NCBI RefSeq assembly: GCF_001949145.1
Contig: NW_019091357.1
Location: 1,512,746 to 1,576,745 of the forward strand
From: Acanthaster planci
Taxonomy: Eukaryota; Echinodermata; Asteroidea; Valvatida; Acanthasteridae
DNA: 64,000 bases
Direction of reading: 5' to 3'
The notes beneath the pieces are model-generated. The model saw nothing but the letters and a program-made list of their open reading frames with translations, searched no databases and was not told the DNA's origin. The stretch's first letter is position 1, and each line of letters opens with the position of its first letter. A program made the position numbers and the translations under genes. Shown here piece by piece: positions 34,220-47,900 of the stretch.

Positions 34220-36545
34220 CTGCAAAACACCGGCCAATATCAGTCCGCGTTGCCGGTGACCATACGGGGGTGCCACTCCATTGAAGTTAGGCAACTGGGT
34301 GGCATTGTGAGGCCACGAGCATTACTCGTCGTAAATACACGATCATTCAACAAGATTGTTTCTTATTTTGAAAGAAATATTTTGCTGCAGAAAAAATTAC
34401 ATGACTGGTGTCGAGCAATCAAGGAAGAATGTGCACGAAAAAATACTGACAAAGCTCGTGGTTTGTGGTTGCAATTACGATAGTGTGTACCCCGGCATGT
34501 CATGATCTACTTTGTCCGAAATGTGTAACTAAAAGTTTAATAAAAACAGAAACAACGCAAAAGTTGGTGGATAAAACGATCAAGAGTATTGGTTTTAACA
34601 TAACGAAAATAAACTTTCCCAATATAGTCTTCTTCTATGTTATTTCACAAATGTTGCGCAATATTATTTTCTGGGCGCGTAGGACTTTAAGGTGGACACA
34701 TCACGTCCTGTGGGCGGGCTGAAAAAAGCCCGCGCCACAACCAAAAGCCAATCACAAGAATAAGTCATGAGAGAGTCTAGTTCATTTTACCAAAGGGGTG
34801 TTTCTATCATGGAATGTCTGCTTTCTATCGGTTTTGTTTAAAAAAGAAAAGAGAGGGGCAGTTACAACACAAAGGAATCTTTGCTTTGCCGCATTATCAG
34901 TGGTCTTTAAATACATCCCTGGTACGTGCGTGTAACAGAAAACCCGTGAACCTAACATGTGGAAGGGGGAGCCAAAATTCCGAAACACGTTGGGGAATAT
35001 TAAATGAAAATTTGTCTTATGTGGTAAAATAAAACAGAACGTTTTTATATATTTCATCATAATGTTAGGCCGTGTGAGGCATAGAAAGTAGGTTTTTCTT
35101 CTCTAATGTCAGTTGGATGAAAACGAAAGAAATTTAATCAAATCCTCTTAGAAACGGTTAAAACTAGAATACCCTAAGGTAATTGTTTCTTGTAAAATTC
35201 ATTGAGAAGGAGCAACTAGAAGATACTCTGGCATCAAAGAGAACCAAGGGAGGACCCCCCCCCCGATAATTCCGTTGTAACGCACCGATTTACGGGTGCC
35301 GAACTGCTGTACAATAAATTTCGCGCGCCTGGCTGGTCCGGGCACATTGCCAAAACAATTGTGATACACAAAAGTTTAACTTCTCAAAGAAAGTATTAAT
35401 ATGGTTTCCGCCACACTGTTTTACAAGGCCACTTACGTACGCGTTCACGTACACGTAGGATCCTGCTCAATGTGCAAGGGAGAGTTAACGAGGATAGCAA
35501 TTTGTAGGCTTCACAGCAAAGTGCGCTCCGTGGTTATAAAACTCTAACTTGATTAAGAATAAACACTGCAGTTTCCGCTGCAGTTTTGCAAGGTCAAAGA
35601 CTTCAATTGCACCAGTCTGGGCCATATTCGGGACTGAACCATACCTGTTATGCTCATTACTTTACTCTGAAACTAGAAACAGAAGGGATCCGATACTGTC
35701 ATGGTCATTACAGATTATTTATTGTCAAGATGTGATCTCGCTCTCTGAAAGTGAAAAATGAAAGGGGTGGAGGAAGAGTTGCCCCCTCCCCTCCTCTCCC
35801 CCAGCCCCGCCCATATCCACTTTGCGTCAGCATTTCCCTGCGGAGACCCCTCACACTCACTTTGAATTTGGACGCAGACATAAATAAAAAGCAAAGTTTG
35901 CCATGGGGTCTCCCTACCGTAAGAAATTTGGCCCCGGGGGTCCGCATGGTTCGATGGGCGCTTGTATCCGTGACAAGTACATGTACAGCGCCGCGTCGGA
36001 AACGATTTGGATTTCACTATATCAGGCAGATATTCAGGAGGTAGAGGGAGTGGCGGTCAACCCCCCCCCGCCTAAAAAAATGGGAAAATAATTTTTAAAA
36101 AACTAAAGTAAGTGCAACATTATCATTGTAAATAATGTATGTCATGTAATATTATTGTCTCTGCTTGTCCGCAAAAAAATGAGACATAAAAAAATCTCTA
36201 GATTGCCCCCCCCCCCGCCAAAAATTGTGGATACGGCCTTTATGCATGACGTGGGGTGGTTAGGTTTCTCAAAAATCTAAAGGATAATAATAATAGTAAA
36301 ACCAAAATAAAATAGATGGATCTTGAAAACTTTCAGTTTGAATTGTTCCTAATCCCATTGGGGTGCTAATAGAAATTCAATAAGACCCCATGGCTGTTCT
36401 TGTGTCGCATAATAACATTTTAGCACCTACGCTTATGACATAACGCGTGTGCAGCAACTGGTGTTATCATGATTAAATGAGTCCATGGAGGAAGTCTTGC
36501 GGGCATTAGACTAACGTTTTAGAGCGTATAGGCCTAAAGACAAAC
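34220..36545. other. Myc upstream region, no gene
   Basis: No gene is supported. A TTTCGCGC match to the E2F site is at 35319-35326, and a CCAAT box lies near 34748 after a hairpin of GCGGGCT/AGCCCGC (about 34714-34736). Poly-C tracts near 35267, 36061 and 36206 are each followed by A-rich sequence. This would be the Myc promoter and proximal flank if the leader exon at 34073-34219 is first. Confidence 0.4.
35319..35326. promoter_or_regulatory. E2F-like site upstream of Myc
   Basis: TTTCGCGC matches the E2F consensus TTTSGCGC exactly. It lies about 1.1 kb upstream of the proposed leader exon. Vertebrate MYC promoters carry a functional E2F site, but a single 8-mer is weak evidence. Confidence 0.25.
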
Positions 36546-36658
36546 TACACTGGACAGCAAAAGAAACTTGCCACTTCTGTCAAAGGCCACACATAGTGAG
36601 TGAATTTTTATGTATGGCCTTTGACAGAAGTGGCGAGTTTCTTTTGCTGTCCAGTGTA
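36546..36658. mobile_element. 113-bp palindromic MITE-like foldback
   Basis: Two 50-base arms, 36546-36595 and 36609-36658, are near-perfect reverse complements around a 13-base loop. The left arm begins TACACTGGACAGCAAAAGAA and the right arm ends with its complement. There is no coding capacity. The size and shape fit a mariner-type palindromic MITE. Confidence 0.85.
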
Positions 36659-38254
36659 CTTAGGGATAGAAATGCGGCTTGACATGATACAGGGATACGG
36701 TTGCGGGGGCCGAACTGGTTTTTGTACCTACTGGATAGTATCGGTCACTAAAAAGTCAACACTGGCCGGTATGCAGGTATAGCAAAATCCTTTCCACAAA
36801 CAAGACCTGTTAGTGTTATCGGGAAAATCATTGTCTCGCCCGGCATTCACACATTGTCCCGAAGAGCAAACGTTCCACCAGGTCCGGAATTCCTTGACCG
36901 TGGGGAGTGAGGGGAGGGGGTGGCCGACTTATAGCAAACAAGGTACCTGGGGGGGAGGTAATAGTTTAAACTGTTTGTCGTTACGTGCTCTTTTATCTTC
37001 GCAACAATCGATCACAGATCTGGAAGAAGAAACGCCACAAATATGAAGGAATGCACCCACCTCGAAGAAAAAAGTAATCCTTCCACTGCAGTTGATTCTA
37101 TTTATTTATTTTTTTTACAATTATAAACACTAAAGGCGAATCAAGAACCAAATTATTTTCGAGGACTAAACATGTTGGGGGCCAAAAACTTTGGAAATTT
37201 TTGCCACAGAGACCGAGTTACAGTGAACCACTCTCCCTGGTTAAAAAAGAATCTCAGTAAACTTTAAACAGAAGGGGTACAGACAATACCAGAAGTGGCG
37301 AAGGCCCGCCATAACTACGGTTGGCATGCGCTGCACTCACACGCGCTGCGTCGGCTTGACGCGTGCGAGCATTTGCCAAATCACGACATGCATGTAACGC
37401 GAGCGTATCACCTGTCCACAACTTCTCATTCTGGTAGTGAAATTACAATGTACAGGTATCCCGTGCAGTGAATTCGGGGTTCTTCGAGTTTGATGGAAAC
37501 TTCATTACCCTGTCGTGCGCAATAACGATTGCCATCGTGCCAGGTCAAGAGCTTGTATCCGGTATAAGTCTAAAGTTCAAAACCTGTGTGAACAGCATGA
37601 TTCTGCAAAATGTTATGGGGATATGTTTTAGTTGATATGACCCATCTCCGCCCCACTAGCTCAACTCGAATTTCGAAACATGCTAGTTACAGTTTCAGGC
37701 CGTCAAGGCGTCATTCGTAAGTTGGAGCACGTTTTCCTTCCTACATGGTTGGAGGAAAGCACAACATTGAAACGTACCTACCCGCTGTATAATGCTCCAC
37801 AGCTGGGGTATCGTGTTCACGGGGCGTTCCTTAGCTGAATCTTGACATAGCAGAGCGTTTCTCTAAAAGAGCTGCAAACAAATTGAAATAAGGAAAAGTC
37901 AGCCTCTCCATACTTTAAAGAACATATTTCCACAGTGGCTGTTCCGCTAACATCGCTGCCGACTCTCCCCCTCTGCATTACACACAAGAGACAAGCGAAA
38001 TTTGCGAGACAAGTTCACGTGTAAAGTCGGCTCATGGATGTTGCTCTTTTGGTAACACAAATATAGCCGTTGTTGCTCGAGATTAGCCCATACACTTGAC
38101 CTGGGGAAGTCGGGACCACCAGAGAAAATATCTCAGCGATGAATCAAACCCAGTATACCATCCCATGGGAGTTGTCACTTCCCCCCCTAATGGCCTACTC
38201 TCCACCCCCGTCCAATACACTTTTACGATAGGCTTTTAGGGAGCGGCTCCTAAC
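36659..38254. other. intergenic, possible distal Myc leader exon
   Basis: No coding gene is supported. On the minus strand a segment bounded by acceptor TTTGTTTGCAG (near 37870) and donor-like GTAGGTACGT (near 37778-37782) could be an upstream leader exon, of Myc or of an unknown transcript. A CpG-rich patch lies near 37330-37380. Confidence 0.3.
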
Positions 38255-38522
38255 CAGTGGCGTATGCAGTGGAGGGGGAACCCTGCCTCTCCCCCCGACG
38301 GATTTTTTTTTTATCAAAGAATATAGGTAAGAAAGTAATCGATATATTTATTTATCACATATTGGCATCAGAACCTAAGGGAAACATCACCATGAAATAA
38401 AAGCAAAGATGTCGGGACGGCGAGTGAGGCTTTTGATATTTTGTCTCCCCCAACATCATGTCGAATGAGCCGAAGCCACTTTTGACTTGCCCCCTTGACT
38501 CCAAAAGCTCGATACGCCGCTG
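38255..38522. mobile_element. non-autonomous element with CAGYGGCGTA ends
   Basis: The left end reads CAGTGGCGTATGCA. The right end is the reverse complement of CAGCGGCGTATCGA, enclosing 268 bases with a poly-C tract and an AT-rich centre. The imperfect inverted ends and lack of coding capacity fit a small DNA-transposon derivative. I could not see a target-site duplication. Confidence 0.5.
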
Positions 38523-40104
38523 ATCCTTTCACCCATAGAAGCATTCTATGTTCTAGTCACACCGCGAAAGTGTTTTAGCGGCACACGTTCATGAATGAAC
38601 AGGCGATTTCACCTACTATCTCGTCGCACATTTTGGAATATTACTTTAAAATGACCGGTAAAAAACAAACCAAGCAAAATAATTTGACGATATATAGCTC
38701 TTGAGGTGAAAAGACAGGGCTGCATTATAGGAAGACATCAATAGCATATTCGAATAAAAACTCAAAATAAAAATTCTTGGTTTAAAAACTTGTTGAAATT
38801 TTTCCAGATAAGGTGCTTATCATATTTTCACTGACCGTCTTCGAACCCTGTTTTTGTTAATCTTATCCACTTTTAAATATTCCACGTGTCAAAAAGGGGG
38901 GGGTGTTCTGGCGTTAGTCAATTGGACTTCATTACGCCGACGTGGACCTACCGCTTTTGGGGATTCATTCGTCGTGGGTTCGCAGTCATTGACCAAAGTA
39001 CAACAGCTGTGAATATCATTCATAAATAGGTCAAATTTCCGGATATTTCTCCACGAGTGGACACCAAAAAACTCCGTCAAATGAGGCAGAAAAAGAGCCG
39101 GGAGGCTTGTTGATTCTGTTCACTTGAAGGACTCACGCCGTGTTTTTCCCCATTCAAGAACCAATTGATGATGTCACCACAATTTAACACTTCTGTGGAA
39201 TAGCTGTACTTAATTGTAAAGTGACTTGGCGGAGACTGTTAGAGACTGTTCAGAATCATGAGGAGTTTCTTCCGGTATAGTAACTTTCATAAATCGATTA
39301 GAATTTTGGAATATTGTTTCAACAGATTCAGATTACCCATAATGGTGGATTTCCTTGGAAGCAGGGACAATGAAGAAAAGTAAAACAAAGGGGCGCAAAG
39401 AAAGTAGTATAAAGATGCGAGTTTTCCTTAATTCAGGGGCTGAGAGTGACAGTTCAAAGTAGATACAGCTTTATTTTTCCCGTAATAAAACTGCTTTTGC
39501 ATATAAGGCAAGATACTGATGTTTTGAGCAAAGCTTGATTGAAGTCTTGGTCCAATCAACCTATAATTATTAAGCATTTTTAATTATTGACTTCATGTAT
39601 AACCATGGATCAAAGAAGCCTCTGCTATAACTGAAATAGGGGGACGCAATCCCTCAAATCGATTAGAACCGATATACAGACACCAATCTCACACGCCAAA
39701 CAAGTGCAGGCCTTGACACAGACTGCCTTGTTCACTTGCAAAGTTCCTCTGCCAAACGGTGAAACTCGGTAACAAGTTTCAAGAATCCACCGTAATTGTG
39801 CATATTTATGTGCCGTATTACATACAGCACAGGGTTGACTTCCTAACTCCAAACTTGCTCTGTGCAGGCCTCGGACCCACCTGCCGAGGACTATAGGAAC
39901 GCAGAAGGTCACCAGATTAAGTGGGTTTGTTAACTTAATCCCCTACTCCAGTAATGGCATGTAATGGGTCGACGCGTCGATACGCCAGGACCACCCGGAG
40001 GGTTGTGTAAGGGCTCAACTTCAAGCCACTCTCCTTGCTCGAAATAACGAACCTCGTTGATACACCACACCATGTGCATGGACTTGCAAGCTATAGAGTA
40101 CCAA
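38523..40104. other. intergenic, no supported gene
   Basis: No exon is supported. There is a poly-G run near 38896 and short frames only. The frame at 39625-39912 on the minus strand is Cys-rich but has no family signature. Confidence 0.45.
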
Positions 40105-40287
40105 CAGTGGCGAGGCTCGGATTTTACTAGTGGAGGGGCACAAAGGGGCCACCGGCATTCCGTGGCAAGTTTTTATTAGCCTTGTTAAGTATCTATTCAT
40201 CCATTTGGGGGGGGGGTCTGGGGGTACCGGGAATGAGGGGGGGGCACGGGCACGTGCTCTCCAGGCCCCACCGTGGCTACGCCACTG
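40105..40287. mobile_element. second element with CAGTGGCG ends
   Basis: The left end reads CAGTGGCGAGGCTCGG and the right end is the reverse complement of CAGTGGCGTAGCCACGG. The 183-base element carries G-rich tracts near 40208. It appears to be a relative of the element at 38255-38522. No target-site duplication is seen. Confidence 0.45.
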
Positions 40288-40495
40288 TCGGGTATTCGCC
40301 GGCCTGAATTTGCGTCTACGTCGCTTCTCAAGTCGTATGGACGAAAGAAGTGAAAATGATTAATACATACATGTCGCGGTAGATGAACTTCTCCCGTATC
40401 CCATCACGAAACTCAAACCCATCTCGGGAAATCAAACACGTCCCATTTGATCTGTTCATTTTGTTCATTATGATTTTGTGTTGGGGCACACCTAG

Positions 40496-40582
40496 CCTTG
40501 GTCAAGGCGTTAGTTATCAGCCGACCGTACTGAAGCTGTGGTAAATCAACGGTGCGGCTCATGATGAACGCCTTGACCAAGG
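40496..40582. repeat. inverted repeat, 30-base arms
   Basis: CCTTGGTCAAGGCGTT at 40496-40511 is repeated exactly in inverse orientation at 40567-40582. The match continues imperfectly to 30-base arms ending at 40525 and 40553, with a 27-base spacer. It is a likely MITE remnant. Confidence 0.8.
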
Positions 40583-41680
40583 ATGTAGGGCATATGACTT
40601 AAAGTTAAACCAAATGAGACAGGAAGAAACTGTAGCCTGTAGGTAAGTCACCTCCAAATATCAAAGGCAAATCTCTTAAACCGAACAGAGACAGATCAGC
40701 GGCGATGTTTATTTAATTAATGTGCTCCCTCTGTCAGCCAGGGGGGGGGGAATGATTTCTATTTCTCGTTTCAAATTTGTGCCAATGCATGGCGTGATGG
40801 CAGGGGCGATGGTTCTCATTCTTCCCAACCTGATTATTCCAGATTATAAGCAACAGCTCCATGATGCAACAATCTTTACAGTCGTTGCGTAAATTAATCA
40901 GTTCCTGAATTCTCGATTGGCTAGTCTCACCATGCACCATGCTTTTTGACTTAGAAATCAACCGAAGATTCTGTACGCTGTTCACCAGGAAACCATTCAA
41001 GGACAAATAACTGAAATACCACAGCGCTCCTCGGAAATATCAGCTCTTTATTAGTTTTACCGATGGTGTTAATTACTGATCTGTCAACGAGTTGTCTGGT
41101 CTGCCTGAGAGTGCCGGATCAAGAGGAGTAGAGTGGCTATCTACCCCCAAAAACACGGTACTGGCTTTATCACAACATCTCCTTTAGGAGATAAACACCG
41201 GGTGCCGACAAGTGCCTGCGTGAGAACACCATTCACACCATTCGGTGACGGTTTAAGACTTAATTGTTGAGGGTTTTAATTGTTTGCCGTTTCTGACGGC
41301 GCGGCATTGACCCCAGGACAAATCCAACCGCAAATGATAAGGAAGCTTGCAGAGTAACATTAGGCATTTTATTGGTTATCGCGGCTTGTTAAAACCTCCC
41401 TCTACTGTTTACAATTATAGTCTGGTCTGAATTTGTGGAGTATAAAAAGATAAACTTTCGGTACAACTTTGCATTAACTCCTTCTAATGAAGGAATCACA
41501 GCTTCCAAGGTGATGTTAGTTTTTTGATATCCTCACTCCAGAGTCAATTGATCGACAGCTTAGAAAGATTTTCCATAAACATTGTCTTCTAAAAGCGATA
41601 CCATAATTCAAATTACATGTACATGCAAACTTGTGTCCGTGCGCGGTTCTTTAAACCACACGAGGGCGGCTTTAGCGGAA
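40583..41680. other. intergenic, no supported gene
   Basis: I see no exon or element here beyond a ten-base G run at about 40741-40750. The minus-strand frame at 40734-41006 reads through this G run and has no recognisable motif. Confidence 0.45.
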
Positions 41681-41950
41681 AGGGCGGATTCAGAACCAAA
41701 GTTTCGAGGGGAACCGTGGAGGGGGGGGGGCATAGAATTGGATTTTTCAAAAAATCTAACCTTAATGGCCTTTATGTGGGGCGAGGCTACATTTTGGGGC
41801 TTTTCACACGGTTTTGAAGGAAGAGAAATAAAACAGACGACGGATTCGCATTTTCATCTTTATTTATTAAAAAAGTGTCTCTTTTAGTTTTACTCCTTTA
41901 CTTTTTTTCGGGGGTGGTGGTGGCCCCTTTTCCCCACCCGGATCTGCCCT
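41681..41950. mobile_element. possible non-autonomous element, short imperfect TIRs
   Basis: AGGGCGGATTCAG at the left is mirrored by the reverse complement of AGGGCAGATCCGG at the right. The inside holds a nine-base G run. It also holds ATGGCCTTTATGTGGGGCGA, which recurs in altered form near 60236 (TATGGCCTTTATGGGGGTGA). The shared internal motif suggests a dispersed family. Boundaries are tentative. Confidence 0.35.
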
Positions 41951-44900
41951 TATAATTATGTGTGGGGATGTTATGGAAGTAAGACAGAGAAAGCATGGGA
42001 ACGGTAGCACATGGGATTGGAATTTTCGGATCCGTTGCATAACTTCTACATTCTTAGCCTCTCAAGTTATAATCACATTATCAAGGCCTGCTCGTGTCCG
42101 CGTTCCCATGTGACAAAAAATGGCTCTAGATCAGCCCACCAAAAACACTGTAGAAAACGTAAGTTTCGAAAATATACAGAAAACAGGTGTCTTTAGTGAA
42201 CAAAAAAGCTTCTGTTTGAGCCATCACATAACACGTGATGGCACGTAACCTGCGGAAAAAGTGCAGAGCGGCAAGCTTCGTGCGTCACAGAGGGCTCAGA
42301 TCGCAGTTTATGAATCAAATGACTTGAATGGAGTCGTTTACCACTCGTCAAGGTAGGACAGTTTTCCCCAACCATGACCGTCATATTACGACTCAAAGGA
42401 AGTTAGTTCCCTCAAAAGTAGATCGAAAAAAGCTACTTCAAAATCACAGGTATTGAAGGTGTTGGCTCTTCGGGAGAAAAGGGAAAAGTTTGTTTCATTG
42501 GACGCTAAATTCCAATACAATAAATCAGCTTGCTAGGAAGGCAAAATCGCGCCAGCGTAACTATGACACATAAATCATTAAATGGAAATTGAAGAGAAAC
42601 AAAGTAGTGATTCCCTCACGTTTGAATGTCTCGTATAGATGATTAGCATGGTAGCCAATTTGCAAGGCAATTCTTTTGTTCACCAGCGAAACCTCCTTTG
42701 TGCATACACTGCGGAACCAAAGCACTGGCAAGCAAGATGGCATATGCACGCCCTCTAGGCTCCAGTCGACACGAATTTCGCGCAATGTGATGGCCAGGCC
42801 ATGCCTTTAAATGTCAGCAGTAGAAACGATCTGAGCCATGCCAATTCAGATTTTTTTCCCGATACGTGTCAAAACAGGCGATAGCGGACATTACTTGTAC
42901 ATTTGTGTCCATGCTTACTATCAGGCGATATTTAATTTCCAACATACGAATGCAAACAATGATATTTCCAGCTATCGTGTCATCTTGTTTTGAAGTCAAT
43001 CGATCGCAATATGAATAACTTTGTTTTTGAAATCACCCCAAAAAGCCCCCCCCCCAAAAAAGAGCGAGTTCATATCTGTTACAAATAAAAGGTGCTGGTT
43101 GTAAATGCTCCCACACGTGTATACCTCCCTGACGTCATCATTGTCGTTACCATTGATGTCATCTACGCCGTCGCGCGCCAACTTGTTGACATAGATTATG
43201 ATGGTATACTAGTACGGCCTAATCGAAAATAAGCGATATCACACAGGTTATTTTTAGTTTTAGTACATTTACGCTCTCACTTCTAAAGATAGAAACATAC
43301 ACAGATCCACACTAGCGTTTCATTATCTTTTGGGACGTCAGCTGCTCTATCCCCGAGACTTTTTCATCTTTTTATCATCTAATGATGAAATTGAAAATGC
43401 ATGTACATATTAATGTCAACAGATTTCATCTGTTACATGACGTTGACAGTAAAGCACTTAGAAAACATCCTTGGCAAATATACCACAAATTGTGGTGCTC
43501 GGCTGTAATAAATATGAATGGAAATTTGACAAATTTGGGAAATTTCTATGTACATATATTTAGATATGTAACGTCAAATTTTTACGTGCGTTTATGATGT
43601 GTATTTCCAGTATACCTTCACCAACGCAACGGTATGATATAAAACATATAAGCATATATTTACAAACGCCGACATTTGCAACCCGTTCGCTATATTCTCC
43701 ACCAGTAATTTATTATTAACCAAACATGATAAGATTAAGCGGGAAACAGTTTTTTTTATTTGGACTTTTCAACCTTAGCATTTGTCTTCGGGGAATTATT
43801 TTAATATGACACGGTCTCTCACAATGAATTGTCAGGGAAGATTTAACCTTTGGATGGCACATGGATAGTTCTCAAGGATTTTTGTCTTGTTTTCGGCTGG
43901 CGGGGTCATACACTATCGCGGATATTGATATATAGATTGTGTAATTCATTTCCGTAAACAGCATTCTTGTTTATTGAAATTCAGTCTTGAACAGTGTGTC
44001 CCATGTGGTCAAATTTAAAGCAGGCTGAGCACCCGAACTGGGGAAAAAATCCCACTCAATGGTTGGTTTGTTTCCAGCCTACAGCACTTCCTTCATAAAA
44101 ACTATTATGTTATTGTTGACATCAACAATATTTCGGAGCATTTTGAGCAGAAAGGTGTTTTAATTAAAGTAACAGCGGTCGTGAACTTTATAAGCGCATT
44201 TGATGGACTTGCTCTTGTACTTTAGAACTCTTTATCAATGTGCCTTGCGTTTTGGTTTAAAATCTTTGCGTGTCAGTTGTTTCCTTTTTTTTCTTGTTAC
44301 TTTGGCGAAAATCTTCTTTTACAAAAAACGTATCCCATACATATACAAAATCATCCACTTCCACACCAAGAAAACACACATTTTTAGGGATATAAAAAAT
44401 ACCGATAGCGTTCTTGATTCTCGAAAAACTTTAAAGATAAGAAAAATGATTTTGGGACCGGGACTGGGTATAAGTCCTTGTGGCTTTTGGTATCCGTCCA
44501 ACTGACCTTAGATCTAACCATCTATGGTTTCACGGCTATGGAATGTTTACTTTCCTTGTCCACGGCTCAGCGTTCGTATCCATTGTCCTGAATTACAAAC
44601 AACCTTCAAATTAGCTTATTTTTTATACCAGCAATCCTCTAGAGAAAAGACACGATCCACGGTGTGTTGACGTTTACTCGTTTGTTTTGTTTTGAAAAGG
44701 CAAAACAATGGACCGTCAGAGTTTATAAGGGTTAGTATTTAAAAGTCAGTTTGACCTTAAGGCCATCTGAGGTCTTTGATGTGTGCAAACTCATCATGTT
44801 TTATCAACCTGCTCCAATTATAACAAAAACTATTTATGAGATAAATGATGTATAATTTATTCCAAAGATAGTGTCAAGGCCTAGCATTAGATCACTGATC

Positions 44901-47900
44901 CTTTATGCAAGCGTAATCATCCGTCGCTCTTTGGGGGCCAGAAAGAAGTATGGCGGGGAGACTTGCCAACCAGTTTGGGTGGAATTCTGTCCAGGGAAAC
45001 GCTCAAAGCGATGTGTGTCAATACATGACATGATGTTAGAATTTGTTAACCAGATTAATGCTGCCAGACACATATACAAACGAACCATTGTGAATACGAA
45101 TAGGTTTGTCGCCTGGCAAAAGCCTGTAGCAAGGATTTAGTTTCGTTGCCGATCATAATACCGTGGAGACGTGTGACCCATGAAGTACCGAGGGGGTATA
45201 AAGCTTAAACTTGAAGAATCTTAAGAGTTTTTGAGCATTAAGGTACTATATTGGAGCAAAATTAGAGCATGTTAGTCCTCTGTCTTGTCAGCAACTTCGG
45301 ATCTTTTTTATTTTTTTGAAACACTTATCTGGTGTTCGGTCAAGTTCAAGCCTAGGTCAGGAAACACAATATTGACCAAGGGTGCGCTATCGACTGTTTC
45401 TTTCGATCTTTATCAAAGGATTGAAAGCCTGTGTCTAAAGTGACCTCGGGAGAACTTGACTATTAATAATTATTGTCTCCCTGACTGTCAATCCTCAACT
45501 AACTCAGACAAAAACTTGCTTGACACGGCTTGGTCAAGGTCCTAGGCTTGGACCAAGCTACTAGACTTGGCGCTTGACTTTTGGGATGTGTTTCTAATCC
45601 ACTCACGAGGATGTAGCGCTTAAAAAAACTTAATGTTCGTGAACTGCCGCCCGTTAAAAAAATGCAACCGGGCTTGCCATATGAACAACGTTCCACACAA
45701 TGGTGTGCGGCACTTTCATTTTAATTGCTATTTCAACTTTGACACTTCAAATAGACCTAAAAAACATCGTATGTTTCTCACATCTCCAAAATGCAAACTC
45801 TCAACCTGTGGTTGTCTCAGTGTGTTTCAAATGGAAGGCCGTTAAGCCCTCTAGTGATAAGAACGCATGCATGACCTGGTACAGAGACTCCACTCTCAAA
45901 GACAGTCAACGAAAAGAAAAAGAAAAAAAGAAATCGCCATCTTTGGGCGTGATGGCGGTCTGTGAATGGCAGCACGACTTGAGCATTTCTTCTAATGACC
46001 TCCAAACCTCCAATGACACTTAGCAGGTATACTGAATCCTAATGCATCCCCTTTTCACTTGTAAAGGAAGAGCAGTCCTAACATCTTTTTTCCTCTTAGG
46101 AGCCGGTTTAACCTTGCTGATAAAACGCCCCGGGGTACCACGGACACCCCTATTATTCTCCAAAAGATGTCCGATTCACCAATTATTCGGGTTTTTCTGC
46201 CATTAATCCTTGGGGTTCTTAATCCGCTTTCACAACCATAAAAAGGTGTTCTTGTTGTTATGCTTCGTGCTCGACGGTTCCTTACTGGTGGGAAAACAAG
46301 ATTTCAAGACACAGCAACTCTCACAATGTTGGCCGTTCCTTGCTCGGCCCATGGAGGAAGGAATTAAAATCGAATCCCCCTTTTTTTGTCGAGTTTCGAT
46401 ATTAAGAAATGGATGCATCTGCATAACGCACTCTTGTAGAACCATTCATTTTCAATATGTCATGCTCGGGCTGCCTGTCGATCTATTTATGCCCTTAATT
46501 AAGGACACCAATGTTATTTTCTGAGGGATTGTGAAACTTAGATTTAAACTGGTCAGTTTGTCTTAATACAATAACTGCTTAGGCCTTCAGTACTCCACTA
46601 GCCATTTGAAGAAATTTTTTGACAATAATAATTGTCTATGAAAATAGCCTAATTTAATGTTCTATTTATATCGTTCAAATACGATGCCCCATTGCCATGT
46701 CATATTGCAGTTTTGTAAATCACTCGGCGACAGCTGACGCGATAATTAACCATAAGCTGCAGAGAGAAACCTTTCGGCGAAGGACGCAAAACACTCAGAA
46801 AAGAAGAGCATCTCGCTTCTGTAAGTTACGGCAAATGACCAGCTATGCAGTAATAACAGGATTTATTGCCGTTTCGGCCGGTGGCAAGATAATCATGAAC
46901 TATGCCAATGCCAAGTTCCGTCGACTTGGAGCACCTGCCGGCTTTGCATTTGAACAGTAAACAAATCAGCACCAAGGATGAAGTCTGGGCTTTTCTGCTC
47001 GTCGACAGTTCCAAAATACTTAATCTTCTCTATCGATTTCGTTAATAAAATCTAAACCTGACGACTTCCGGGCAAGGTCAAGCAGTGTACCTTGTGATTG
47101 GTTGTTTGATGACAACCGATATATGCATAATATTAAACACAAACGTAAATCCTCCACTTATACTTAACCGTCGCTTCGTCGATACTGATTAATTCCTCCA
47201 TGTGATTACTATGAGTGGCCTTTGGAATGTTTATTCATATATATAGGTCGATAATTGGAAAAAAAATACAATTTCTAGATTAAATCATGCCAATATAATA
47301 ACTTCCAATATTGACATTTTGAAAGTTTTGTAAAAATGCTTTCTGTAATGGGGGTCCATGATGCCTTAATTAAGAAAGTATCATTAACAAATCCATGGCT
47401 CTTGTATCAAAAGTTTCAAGGTGGCTATTGACACGCCTTATTCAACTCGAGAAAACATTTTGCAGCTGTTCACAACAGACAGCAACAAGCCAAAGCTGTA
47501 ATCATTCGAACATTGGCTGAATCTTTGACCTTGTCAAGAAAGGCAGGCTTGTGGTTGGTCATTCTGCTCGCCAACAACCGAGGCCAAGATTGAACGCAAT
47601 GCACAGTGGAGTCAATGACCGTTACAAGGGGCCGCTGGCCCAATTCTGGTCTCCTTGAACGAGTGGGATTCGAGAGGAAGTCCTTCGTTTGTATTGCCAC
47701 ACACCGCCCAACCGCAAAGCCCCTGATGGAAAAACTCCCGACCTTTCTGGCGTTCTGAAATGTGGTTAAATCGTGGTCTTTTCTGAAATTTACTGTTTGT
47801 ATGTGTTATTTAATGACGTAACAGTTTCTTGCAGATAAATTAACTTCATCCTTGACATAGTTTTAAGGATTAAAGATAAACAGTCGCGTATTAAATACAT

